Of a stretch of DNA of 64,000 bases, positions 17,469 to 25,468 are shown in pieces (the stretch's first letter is position 1; each line of letters begins with the position of its first letter). The DNA comes from RPQJ01 sp963732375. GTDB lineage: Bacteria > Pseudomonadota > Gammaproteobacteria > Steroidobacterales > Steroidobacteraceae. The notes under the pieces were generated by a model that was not told the origin of the DNA, ran no database searches, and worked only from the letters and a program-made list of their open reading frames with translations. The DNA lies in the NCBI GenBank assembly GCA_963732375.1, contig CAVSZE010000002.1:186001-250000 (forward strand). The letters are read 5' to 3'. A program made the position numbers and the translations under genes.

Positions 17469-18270
17469 GCGGAACTGGAACGGCGCGTCCCTCGGCCAGA
17501 AGATCGCGGCCGCCGCAGGGCTAGTGTTCCTCCACGCGCCTGTCTGGGTGATCGTGCTTTACGCTTTCACGACCGAGGACCGAACCTACCAGTTCCCTCC
17601 GCCAGGCCTGACGCTGCACTGGTTCGAGCTCGCCTTCGCGCGCGCGGACATCTGGGCGGCGATGAGGCTCTCCGTGGTTGTGGCCGTCGCCGCCACTTCG
17701 CTCGCGCTGGTGCTCGGGGCGCTTGCCGCCTTCGCACTTGCAAAGCGCAGCTTTGTTGGCAAGGAATCGATCACGCTCCTCTTCGTGCTGCCGATCGCGC
17801 TGCCCGGCATCCTGACCGGCCTCGCGCTGCTGGTCGGCATCCGCGCCATCGGCATCGAGCCGAACTTCTGGACCATCGTGGCCGGCCACGCGACCTTCTG
17901 CCTTGTGATCGTCTACAACAACGTGGTCGCGCGGCTGCGGCGCATGCCCGCGAGCTGGGTGGAGGCGTCCATGGACCTCGGCGCAGACGGCTTCCAGACC
18001 TTCCGCCACATACTGCTGCCGCAGATCGCAAGCGCGCTGCTGGCGGGAGGCATGCTCGCCTTCGCACTATCGTTCGACGAGATCATCGTCACGCTGTTCA
18101 CGGCCGGGCACCAGCAGACCCTGCCGATCTGGTTCTACAGCGAGCTGTTCCGGCCACGCGATCGACCAATCACCAACGTCGTCGCAGTCGTCGTAATGCT
18201 CGTGACACTGGTGCCGATCCTGCTGGCCTACTACCTGACCAGACCGGACGAGCAGGCTTCCGGCGCGTAA
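17458..18270 (+). CDS. potC: Polyamine ABC transporter permease, PotC type
   Basis: A 270-residue membrane protein with six predicted helices and an EAA loop (MPASWVEASMDLGADGFQTFRHILLP). ATG 17458 overlaps the potB stop; a TTG 12 bp upstream is less likely. The conserved segment FALSFDEIIVTLFTAG is typical of PotC/PotI. It is the last transporter gene, and a hairpin with a T run follows. Confidence 0.9.
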   Translation: MRSRRNWNGASLGQKIAAAAGLVFLHAPVWVIVLYAFTTEDRTYQFPPPGLTLHWFELAFARADIWAAMRLSVVVAVAATSLALVLGALAAFALAKRSFVGKESITLLFVLPIALPGILTGLALLVGIRAIGIEPNFWTIVAGHATFCLVIVYNNVVARLRRMPASWVEASMDLGADGFQTFRHILLPQIASALLAGGMLAFALSFDEIIVTLFTAGHQQTLPIWFYSELFRPRDRPITNVVAVVVMLVTLVPILLAYYLTRPDEQASGA

Positions 18271-18292
18271 TTGAATTCGGTGCCTGTAATTC

Positions 18293-18315
18293 GGTGCCAG
18301 GCACCTATTTTTTTT
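18293..18315 (+). terminator. Intrinsic terminator after potC
   Basis: GGTGC-CAG-GCACC (18293-18305) followed by TATTTTTTTT is a short-stem intrinsic terminator. AATTCGGTGCC occurs twice (18274-18284 and 18288-18298), the second copy forming the left arm. It lies just before patD, so patD either depends on read-through or has its own promoter. Confidence 0.65.
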
Positions 18316-18329
18316 CCAGCGAGGCTCAA

Positions 18330-19754
18330 ATGCAAACGAAACTGCTCATCAACGGAAAACTCGTCGCGGGCGAGGGCAAGGTAGAGGAAGTGCTTAACCC
18401 GGCGACCGGCAAGGTGATCGCGAAGGTTCCGGAGGCCTCGCGCGGGCAGATCGATTCCGCCGTGAAGGCTGCCGACACCGCGTTCGACGGCTGGGCGCGC
18501 ACGGCGCCGAAGGATCGCGCGACACTGCTGCTCAGGCTGGCGGACCGTATCGAGGCCGACGGCCACGCGTTCGCGAAACTCGAGTCGCTGAATTGCGGCA
18601 AGCCGCTTACCGCGGCACTGAACGACGAGATACCGGCGGTCGCCGACGTGTTCCGCTTCTTCGCCGGCGCCTGCCGCACGATGACAGGAGCCGTCGCGGG
18701 CGAGTACCTCTCGGGATTCACGAGCATGATCCGCCGCGACCCGGTTGGCGTCGTTGCCTCGATAGCGCCCTGGAACTATCCACTGATGATGGCGGCCTGG
18801 AAGCTGGGCCCGGCGCTCGCCGCCGGCAACACCTGCGTACTCAAGCCTTCCGAGCAGACGCCGCTCACGGCACTCAGGCTGGGTGAACTGCTGGCCGAGA
18901 TTTTCCCTGCCGGCGTCGTCAACATCGTATGCGGGCGCGGCCCATCGGTCGGTGCACCGCTGACCAGGCACCCGAAGGTCAGGATGATTTCGCTCACAGG
19001 CGACGTCGCGACCGGCGCGAAGATCCTCGGCCAGGCGAGCGACGGCATCAAGCGCACGCACCTCGAGCTGGGCGGCAAGGCGCCGGTGATCGTTTTCGAC
19101 GACGCGGACGTCGAGTCGGTCGTCGCGGGCGTGCGCACCTTCGGCTACTACAACGCGGGACAGGACTGCACGGCGGCCTGCCGCATCTACGCGGGCGCGA
19201 AAGTGTACGACCGATTGGTGGCAGATCTCTCCTCCGCAGTCAGCTCGATCAAGACCGGGCTGCAGACCGCCAAGGACGTCGAGATGGGACCGCTGATCAG
19301 CGCCGAGCAGCGCAACCGGGTGGCGGGTTTCGTGTCGCGAGCCCGGAAGCAGAAGCACATCGAGATCACCGCGGGCGGAAACGCGGGAACCGGCGGCGGC
19401 TTCTTCTTCGAGCCGACCGTAGTCGCGGGCGCCCGGCAGTCGGACGAGATCGTCCAGCGTGAAGTGTTCGGTCCAGTGGTCTCGGTGACGCGCTTCAAGG
19501 ATGCGGACCAGGCCGTTTCCTGGGCCAACGACTCCGACTACGGACTTGCCTCGTCGGTGTGGACCCAGGACGTCGGCAAGGCGCTCTCCGTCGCATCGCG
19601 GCTGCAGTACGGTTGTACCTGGATCAACACGCATTTCATGCTGGTGAGCGAGATGCCGCACGGCGGTCTCAAGCGCTCGGGATACGGCAAGGACCTGTCA
19701 ATGTACGCACTCGAGGACTACACGGTCGTCCGTCACGTGATGGCGAAGCTCTAG
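18330..19754 (+). CDS. patD: Gamma-aminobutyraldehyde dehydrogenase
   Basis: A 474-residue aldehyde dehydrogenase, the same length as E. coli PatD. It has IAPWNYPLMMAAWKLGPALAAGN, LELGGKAPVIVFDDAD (general-base Glu) and the catalytic Cys in YYNAGQDCTAACR; the GQDC form and overall pattern fit aminobutyraldehyde/betaine-type enzymes. It would convert 4-aminobutyraldehyde, from putrescine, to GABA. Its place just after the polyamine transporter supports this. ATG 18330 follows GAGG; the longer frame starts in the terminator. No putrescine aminotransferase gene is in the window. Confidence 0.85.
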   Translation: MQTKLLINGKLVAGEGKVEEVLNPATGKVIAKVPEASRGQIDSAVKAADTAFDGWARTAPKDRATLLLRLADRIEADGHAFAKLESLNCGKPLTAALNDEIPAVADVFRFFAGACRTMTGAVAGEYLSGFTSMIRRDPVGVVASIAPWNYPLMMAAWKLGPALAAGNTCVLKPSEQTPLTALRLGELLAEIFPAGVVNIVCGRGPSVGAPLTRHPKVRMISLTGDVATGAKILGQASDGIKRTHLELGGKAPVIVFDDADVESVVAGVRTFGYYNAGQDCTAACRIYAGAKVYDRLVADLSSAVSSIKTGLQTAKDVEMGPLISAEQRNRVAGFVSRARKQKHIEITAGGNAGTGGGFFFEPTVVAGARQSDEIVQREVFGPVVSVTRFKDADQAVSWANDSDYGLASSVWTQDVGKALSVASRLQYGCTWINTHFMLVSEMPHGGLKRSGYGKDLSMYALEDYTVVRHVMAKL

Positions 19755-19974
19755 CGGCGCGACCACGGGTCGCGCGTGGTCGAGGCAGAAAGCGAGCGAG
19801 TGGCCCGGGCCATCGCCGGCTGTCACATTCCGGTAATGGTCAGTGGGCATGCTGTTCCCTGTCGAGCTAGTCCCGCCCCCGGACGCCTCGACTGCTTCGG
19901 ACCCGGCGAGAGGCAGCGTCAGCCGACAAAGGCAGCAAGGACGGACGCGCTAAGTCCTCGATTCGGTCCCGCGC

Positions 19975-20017
19975 GCCGGGACAGGGAAACCCGCCCCTGT
20001 CCCGGCTTTCTTTTTTT
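19975..20017 (+). terminator. Strong intrinsic terminator
   Basis: GCCGGGACAGGG (19975-19986) pairs perfectly with CCCTGTCCCGGC (19995-20006), a 12-bp stem with an 8-nt loop, followed by TTTCTTTTTTT. This is a textbook Rho-independent terminator reading on the plus strand. Confidence 0.9.
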
Positions 20018-20041
20018 CCTGGCCCTCGCGTTTACCCAGGC

Positions 20042-20059
20042 TGATTCGCGCGCGAATCA
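20042..20059. repeat. 18-bp perfect palindrome
   Basis: TGATTCGCGCGCGAATCA is a perfect palindrome 26 bp beyond the stop codon of the fructosamine-kinase-like gene. It could be a protein-binding site or part of a minus-strand terminator; no T run supports the latter. Confidence 0.5.
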
Positions 20060-20084
20060 ATGCCTGCTTTGCACCTGAAACACG

Positions 20085-20972
20085 TCAGCCGGCTTGCGCG
20101 AGCAGTCGCTCGATCATGTCCTCGGCCTGCCTGCGATAACTGCCACCGAAAAGATTCAGGTGGTTGAGCACGTGGTAGAGGTTGTAGAGCGGCACGCGCT
20201 CGGAAGCACCCGGTTCCAGCGGCCACGCAGCTTCGTAAGCCCTGTAAAACTCGCGACCATACCCACCGAAAAGTCGCGTCATGGCAAGGTCCGCCTCGCG
20301 ATCGCCGAAGTAGACGGCAGGATCGAAGAGCACAGGGCGTCCGCCGGAATCTTCGGCGTGATTGCCGGCCCACAGGTCGCCGTGCAACAGCGACGGGGCC
20401 GGCGAATGCCCGCCGAGCAGCGCCGGGACTCGCTCGCAGAGCCGTCGCCCCTTGTCGATCAGGCCGCTGCCGTGGCCACCTGACTCCGCGAGCGAAAGCT
20501 GCGGCTCCAGGCGTCGAGTCACGTAAAACCTGCCCCAGTCAACGTCACGACCATTGTCCTGCTTCGTGAGGCCGATCGTATTGGTTCGATGCCAGCCAAA
20601 GGCCTCACTCGTCGTGCGGTGCTGCTCAGCGAGCAGTTCACCCAGGCGCGCTTCGCTGCCTCGCGCCGGCGACTTGAAATCGATCCACTCCAGCACGAGC
20701 CAGGCGCGATTCGACGCCACGCCGGCACCGAGCACGCTCGGCACGCGGATCGCACTGGCCGACGCGAGCGCTCGTAAACCCTCCGCTTCCACATCGAATG
20801 CCCATGCACGGTCGGCGCCCGCAATCTTGACGAACATCGGGCCCCCGTCGCTCGTCCAGCGCAGGCAAGCGCTGGCGCCGGAGACAGCTTCGTCCGGCGC
20901 AGGCGCGAGCTCGTGGCCGGTTGCGGCCGAGATCGCGCGTGCCAGGTCGTACCAATCCGGGCTACGGTTCAC
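20085..20972 (-). CDS. Fructosamine kinase family protein
   Basis: A 295-residue aminoglycoside-phosphotransferase-fold kinase of the fructosamine/ketosamine-3-kinase type. It has the N-lobe Lys (MFVKIA), the family motif LAEQHRTTSEAFGWHRTNTIG, the catalytic loop LLHGDLWAGN and the metal site LFDPAVYFGDREADLAM. Family members phosphorylate sugar-amine adducts on proteins so that the adducts break down (deglycation). Bacterial versions favour ribulosamines or erythrulosamines. It stands alone on the minus strand. Confidence 0.85.
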   Translation of the reverse strand: MNRSPDWYDLARAISAATGHELAPAPDEAVSGASACLRWTSDGGPMFVKIAGADRAWAFDVEAEGLRALASASAIRVPSVLGAGVASNRAWLVLEWIDFKSPARGSEARLGELLAEQHRTTSEAFGWHRTNTIGLTKQDNGRDVDWGRFYVTRRLEPQLSLAESGGHGSGLIDKGRRLCERVPALLGGHSPAPSLLHGDLWAGNHAEDSGGRPVLFDPAVYFGDREADLAMTRLFGGYGREFYRAYEAAWPLEPGASERVPLYNLYHVLNHLNLFGGSYRRQAEDMIERLLAQAG

Positions 20973-21062
20973 GCGCTCATTTTCGCAGGAGTTATCTTGC
21001 CATCTTCAGCGGTACGATTGGTTCGGCGGTCTGCAAGGTCGATTGACGAGCCCGGCAGGCTG

Positions 21063-22895
21063 TCAAGGGGCCTCCGCGATTCCGACTCGGCTCGACCCCG
21101 CCACGGTGGGCACTTCAATGTTGAAGTCCAACTCAGCGACCTGCTCGTCCGACAGGCCGATTCGCCGAAGGAACGGTACATAGCGGGGATCCTCCCGCAA
21201 CGGCTGGTACAGCGGTCCGGCCCGCAATTCGAGCACGCCCCCATCGCGTTCCCGCAGGGCCCGGTCCAGCCATTCGAACGCCTCGTCGGCTTTGCCGAGC
21301 CTCGCGTAACCAGTGGCGACCGGCGAAGCCCAGTCCGGATGCTCCTCGCCGACCTCTTCGAGCAATCGTTGTGATTCCTCACGTCGCTCCAGGGCAGCAT
21401 ATGCGAAGGAAAGCCCCAGGCGCCGCATGATTTCATTGGGCTCGCGCTGCATCTCGGCAAGCGCGCCGTCGTAGTCGCCCGAGAGAATCATCGCCTCGCC
21501 CAGATGCTCGCGCGTGAAAACCGCGTCGGGCTCCAGATCAAGCGACTTCCGAAACGCCGCAATCGCGTCGGTGTTCCTGCCGAACGTCGAGTACGCGAAG
21601 CCGAGGCTATCCCAGGCCGCGCCGTTGACCGGGTCGCGGCGCACCAGTTTCTCGAGGATTGCGATCGTCCGCGGGCCGTCTCCTGTCAACATCGTCAGGT
21701 TGGCAGCCGCGCTCAAGACGGTCTCGTCCTGCGCCGAGAGTGACAAGGCGCGCTTCAGCAGGCGCGCAGTCTCTGGCAGGTTCATGTCGTAGGACAGTGA
21801 CAGCGAAGCTAATTGGGCAATCGCCGCCGCGTCGGAGGGATCGATGTCTATCGCCCGCTGGATTGCGGCGCGAGCCTTCGCGAAACCTTCATGGAGCGGC
21901 AGGAAGCCAACCCAGGCGCGCCTGGAATATGTTTGCGCCAGCAGTCTCCACCCCGGGCCGTACTCGTCGTCGACCACAACGACGCGCTCTAGCAGAGCGC
22001 TCGCCTGTGCTAGGCCGTCCCGGGTGCCTGTCCGGTACAGCTGTCTGGCCCGGAGGTAATCAGCATAGGCCTCGGCGTCGGTCGTGCGGTCGAGCCGCGT
22101 CGACGTGCCGAGCATGCTGACCCTGAGCTGCGCGACGACGGCTCCGGCAATCTCGTCCTGTACCTTGAAGATGTCTTCGAGATTCCGGTCATAGGTCTCG
22201 GACCAGAGCTGCGAGCCGTCGGAGGCCCGCACGAGCTTGGCGCTGATGCGCAGGTGACTCCCGGACCTCCGCACGCTGCCTTCCAGCAGATGCGAAACGC
22301 CCAGCGTGCGCGCGATGGTCGCAGCGTCGACCTCCCTGCCCTTGAACGAGAAGGACGAGGTACGCGCGATGACGCGCAGTTGCGGCACTTTCGCCAGCAG
22401 GTCGAGCATCTGTTCGGACAAGCCGTCCGAAAAATACTCCTGGTCCTTGTCCGGACTCATGTTTGCGAAAGGCAGCACGGCGATGGACGGACGAGGGTCG
22501 GAGGTCGCGACAGATGGGGACTGGGCGGGTGCGGCAGAAGCAGTCTTGGGGCCGCCTGTCGTGGGAGCGCTTCGATTTCCGTAGAGCCAGAGCACGCCGC
22601 CGCCCAGGAACAGCAGCAACGTCAGGACGGCGAGTTCGACGCGAGTAACGCTCTGCTCGCCACGGTCGCCGTGATACCAGGCCAGCGTCATGGCGACGGG
22701 GAGCCCAATCGCCAGGATCAGCATCGAAAACGGCTTGATTACGTTCGGCCATTGAAATGCATCGGCGGCGAAGCCGATGACCTCCAACAGCGCCCAGGCC
22801 CCGGCTGCGTATGCCAGCCCCCACTGCACCACCTTGCGGCGGCTCAGCTTGGCCCAGGCAGCCTCGTCGTCACGCTCTGTCGGCGCGTTGGCCAA
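21063..22895 (-). CDS. Membrane protein with TolB-like and TPR domains
   Basis: A 610-residue protein. A short cytoplasmic N-terminus is followed by three predicted transmembrane helices (VVQWGLAYAAGAWALLEVIG, PFSMLILAIGLPVAMTLAWY, LAVLTLLLFLGGGVLWLY). Then comes the TolB/FlgO-like segment typical of cyclase-associated TPR proteins (SIAVLPFANMSPDKDQEYFSDG, LRVIARTSSFSFKG, VSHLLEGSVRRSG), and then a long run of tetratricopeptide repeats. No cyclase or DNA-binding output domain is fused. The TTG at 22895 is preceded by AGGGAGGA; the frame continues upstream without conserved sequence. The function is unknown; a sensory or scaffold role is possible. Confidence 0.7.
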   Translation of the reverse strand: MANAPTERDDEAAWAKLSRRKVVQWGLAYAAGAWALLEVIGFAADAFQWPNVIKPFSMLILAIGLPVAMTLAWYHGDRGEQSVTRVELAVLTLLLFLGGGVLWLYGNRSAPTTGGPKTASAAPAQSPSVATSDPRPSIAVLPFANMSPDKDQEYFSDGLSEQMLDLLAKVPQLRVIARTSSFSFKGREVDAATIARTLGVSHLLEGSVRRSGSHLRISAKLVRASDGSQLWSETYDRNLEDIFKVQDEIAGAVVAQLRVSMLGTSTRLDRTTDAEAYADYLRARQLYRTGTRDGLAQASALLERVVVVDDEYGPGWRLLAQTYSRRAWVGFLPLHEGFAKARAAIQRAIDIDPSDAAAIAQLASLSLSYDMNLPETARLLKRALSLSAQDETVLSAAANLTMLTGDGPRTIAILEKLVRRDPVNGAAWDSLGFAYSTFGRNTDAIAAFRKSLDLEPDAVFTREHLGEAMILSGDYDGALAEMQREPNEIMRRLGLSFAYAALERREESQRLLEEVGEEHPDWASPVATGYARLGKADEAFEWLDRALRERDGGVLELRAGPLYQPLREDPRYVPFLRRIGLSDEQVAELDFNIEVPTVAGSSRVGIAEAP

Positions 22896-23061
22896 TGTGT
22901 CCTCCCTCTGGCCAGGAGTGTAGCCGGAGTGCCGAGAGGAGCGACAGTTGCGGCGGAAAAGTGACTCGCGACCAGCCCAGACGGGGCGGCGAGGGCAGGC
23001 AACCGGCAGGCACTTGGGTTCGGTATACACCCGCTTCGACGCGGCCCGCCGCGACGCATTT

Positions 23062-23088
23062 AAAGGACCCCCGCGAGCAGGGCCCTTT
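23062..23088 (-). terminator. Hairpin after the phasin-like gene
   Basis: AAAGGACCC (23062-23070) and GGGCCCTTT (23080-23088) pair over 9 positions with one wobble and a 9-nt loop, 35 bp beyond the phasin-like stop codon on the minus strand. The 3' arm ends in TTTAAAT, so a weak terminator is plausible. Confidence 0.4.
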
Positions 23089-23122
23089 CAACGGCGCATG
23101 GCGCGACCGCCGAAAGTGCGGA

Positions 23123-23677
23123 TCAGCTTCCGGCTCGGCGCGTACGGCGCACGGTCTTCTTGACCTTGCGCTTCGCCTTGCGAACCGCCTTCTTCACCTT
23201 TCGCTTGCGGGTCGGGGCAGACTCCGCGCGCGGCGCCTTCACGATTTCCGCATAGGTGTCCGTGGCCACTGCGCGGGCGCCCTTGCCGGCACGCTTCAGG
23301 ATCGCGACCACTCGCTGGATGTCCTTTGCAATGCGCTCGCGCGCCGCCCGAAGCTCCTCGGCCTGTCCCCCTACCAGCGACCGAACACTCTGTGCTCGCG
23401 ATACACGTTCCAGTTGCTCCGCCGCATTGGTGAGTGCCGCGGTTACAAGCTCGAGCTGCAGCTCGAGCAGGCTCTCCACAGTGTGCTGCGTCAGCGTCGT
23501 GAGCCTCACGCCCGAGCGCGTCACAGCTCGCACTGGCATCTGCAATGCCTTGACGCCTGTTGCCGATTTCTTCGCCGCCCGGCGCATCAGTGTGCCGGGT
23601 GCCCGGCGCATGACCCCTGCCTGTTCGCCAGCGAACTCCATCTGCTCGTTTATCAATTTCCTGGCTTTGCCGACCAT
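23123..23677 (-). CDS. Phasin-like protein with a histone H1-like basic tail
   Basis: A 184-residue protein, largely helical. The central part (TLTQHTVESLLELQLELVTAALTNAAEQLERVSRAQSVRSLV) resembles phasin domains that coat polyhydroxyalkanoate granules. The C-terminus is an extremely basic Lys/Arg repeat (KRKVKKAVRKAKRKVKKTVR), resembling histone H1/PhaF-type tails that bind DNA. In PhaF such a tail links granules to the nucleoid. The ATG at 23677 follows GGGAG; a start 33 bp upstream is also open. No PHA synthase gene is nearby, so granule binding is an inference. Confidence 0.55.
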   Translation of the reverse strand: MVGKARKLINEQMEFAGEQAGVMRRAPGTLMRRAAKKSATGVKALQMPVRAVTRSGVRLTTLTQHTVESLLELQLELVTAALTNAAEQLERVSRAQSVRSLVGGQAEELRAARERIAKDIQRVVAILKRAGKGARAVATDTYAEIVKAPRAESAPTRKRKVKKAVRKAKRKVKKTVRRTRRAGS

Positions 23678-23842
23678 GGATGACTCCCGTTTCGTGCCGC
23701 GACACGGCACCTCTTCTGTTCAGGCTAGCGCGACGGCGAACTGCTGCCTATTCGGGATTAACGTTGGCCTGCACATGGACAGTCACCGGCAGAGCGGGAC
23801 GCCGCCCGGATGATTGTGGGGTCTGATTCCGAACTGTCGCTG

Positions 23843-24313
23843 TCATATCCGGACTTCATTCGGCGCGACCCACAACTCAACAATGCCTGATTCACTATCC
23901 TCCACGACCAGCCAATTGAAGGGCCTGCGCGGCAAAAACGCCGCAAGCTTCGATCCGGCGAGGCGGTGGCCCGCATTCTCCACCAGTACCTTGAATTCCT
24001 CCGCACAGCGATGTGCCGATGGCGCCGGGTCGATCACTTCGCAGCGAATCTCCGCGGGACCGGGGCGTAAGGCGATCACGCCATCCAGCATTACGATCCC
24101 TTCGCAGCGCTCCAGCAGTTCACCCGCCAGCGCAAGACGCAGCTCGGATGAAGTGTCATCAATGACAAGGGCTTGCTCGTAACCGGACTTGGATCCGTGC
24201 GCCACGCAATGGTCACTTGTGTGAAAATACAGGGCACCAACTACATCACCGAACCGACGACCGATCAATCCGTCCCGCCGGAGCCGGTGCGTTGACGCAG
24301 GAGCGGGCACCAT
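23843..24313 (-). CDS. Hypothetical protein
   Basis: An open frame of 156 codons with a plausible amino-acid mix (ALVIDDTSSELRLALAGELLE, RCEVIDPAPSAHRCAEEFKVLVE, FNWLVVEDSESGIVELWV), read on the minus strand. I do not recognise the family. The first ATG (24313) shares bases with the ATG of the divergent ACR3 gene (CATG) and has no ribosome site, so the true start is probably internal, for example the GTG near 24205. There is no signal peptide or membrane segment. Confidence 0.45.
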   Translation of the reverse strand: MVPAPASTHRLRRDGLIGRRFGDVVGALYFHTSDHCVAHGSKSGYEQALVIDDTSSELRLALAGELLERCEGIVMLDGVIALRPGPAEIRCEVIDPAPSAHRCAEEFKVLVENAGHRLAGSKLAAFLPRRPFNWLVVEDSESGIVELWVAPNEVRI

Positions 24314-25382
24314 GAGTCCAGTCGCCAGCAGACTCTCTGTCCTCGATCGCTATCTTACGGTGTGGATTTTCGCCGCGATGGCGCTCGGCATCACCCTGGG
24401 CTGGTTCGTGCCTGACGCCGAGGCGCTGGTCGATTCATTCAGCATCGGCACGACCAACATCCCGATCGCCATCGGCCTGATCCTGATGATGTACCCGCCT
24501 TTCGCCAAGGTTCGGTACGAGGACCTGCCCGACGTCTTTCGGGACAGGAAGATCCTGGCGCTGTCGCTGGTGCAGAACTGGGTGATCGGGCCGGTCCTGA
24601 TGTTCATCCTGGCCGTGACGTTTCTCGCTGACAAGCCTGAGTACATGGCAGGCCTGATCCTGATCGGACTCGCCCGCTGCATCGCCATGGTCATCGTGTG
24701 GAACGAACTCGCCGGGGGCTCGACCGAGTACGCGGCCGGCCTTGTCGCATTCAACTCGATATTCCAGGTGCTGTTCTACAGCGTGTATGCGTGGCTGTTC
24801 GTGACTGTGCTGCCGCCACTGTTTGGCCTGCACGGGTCGGTCGTCGACATCTCGATCGGCCAGATCGCGAGGAGCGTCTTCATCTACCTGGGCATTCCCT
24901 GCATTGCCGGAGTGCTGACACGCGTGGTGATGCTGCGCTTCGTCACGAAGGAGTATTACCACAAGCACTTCGTGCCGATGATCAGCCCGATTACGCTCGT
25001 GGCGCTGCTGTTCACGATCGTGGTGATGTTCAGCCTCAAGGGCAGGCTGATCGTCACGATCCCTATGGACGTCGTGCGTATCGCAGTTCCGCTGCTGATC
25101 TACTTCGTGGTGATGTTCCTCGTGTCCTTCGCAATGGGCCTGCGCGCCGGCGCCGGCTACCCGAAGTGCGCAACACTGTCATTCACGGCCGCCAGCAACA
25201 ACTTCGAACTTGCCATCGCCGTGGCGGTCGCGGTCTACGGAATCAATTCCGGGGCGGCATTCGCGGCCGTGATCGGGCCGCTGGTGGAGGTTCCCGTGAT
25301 GATCGCCCTGGTGAACGTCTCTTTCCGACTGAAACGGCGCTGGTTCAGCGGCCCGGATGCCTCCGGGAGAATGGCCGACTGA
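24312..25382 (+). CDS. acr3: ACR3-family arsenite efflux permease
   Basis: A 356-residue membrane protein with about ten helices. It contains the signature MMYPPFAKVRYE, the essential Cys in GLARCIAMVIVWNELAGG, and the conserved FTAASNNFELAIAVA with the essential Glu. ACR3 proteins expel arsenite (sometimes antimonite) using the proton gradient. AGGAG at 24299-24303 supports ATG 24312. No arsR, arsC or arsenate-reductase gene accompanies it. Confidence 0.9.
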   Translation: MSPVASRLSVLDRYLTVWIFAAMALGITLGWFVPDAEALVDSFSIGTTNIPIAIGLILMMYPPFAKVRYEDLPDVFRDRKILALSLVQNWVIGPVLMFILAVTFLADKPEYMAGLILIGLARCIAMVIVWNELAGGSTEYAAGLVAFNSIFQVLFYSVYAWLFVTVLPPLFGLHGSVVDISIGQIARSVFIYLGIPCIAGVLTRVVMLRFVTKEYYHKHFVPMISPITLVALLFTIVVMFSLKGRLIVTIPMDVVRIAVPLLIYFVVMFLVSFAMGLRAGAGYPKCATLSFTAASNNFELAIAVAVAVYGINSGAAFAAVIGPLVEVPVMIALVNVSFRLKRRWFSGPDASGRMAD

Positions 25383-25413
25383 TCGGCCCGATGGCCGTTA
25401 CGTCGTAGCCCCG

Positions 25414-25468
25414 GAACTCGTCCCGGCCGGTCAGTACTTCGTCTCAGAACTCGTCCTGGCCGGTCAGT
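25414..25468. repeat. Imperfect 22-bp direct repeat at a gene end
   Basis: GAACTCGTCCCGGCCGGTCAG at 25414 recurs with one change at 25447, a 33-bp period. The right copy encodes the C-terminal LTGQDEF of the minus-strand gene, and the left copy lies just beyond its stop codon. It looks like a short tandem duplication of the gene end. Confidence 0.7.

Larger units (their letters stand above)
19755..20084. other. Non-coding stretch with a strong terminator
   Basis: This 330-bp region between convergent genes has no convincing reading frame. It holds an 8-bp-stem hairpin at 19760-19782 close to the patD stop, a strong intrinsic terminator at 19975-20017, and an 18-bp palindrome at 20042-20059. 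The terminator is 220 bp beyond patD, so either the patD mRNA has a long tail or a small RNA is made here. I recognised no known RNA family. Confidence 0.5.

Noticed and set aside
7226..19754. gabD, potABCD and patD as a single polyamine island
   Set aside because: hemH, VOC, YceI and b561 genes, with a minus-strand gene, separate them, so they cannot be one operon; only the metabolic link is kept.
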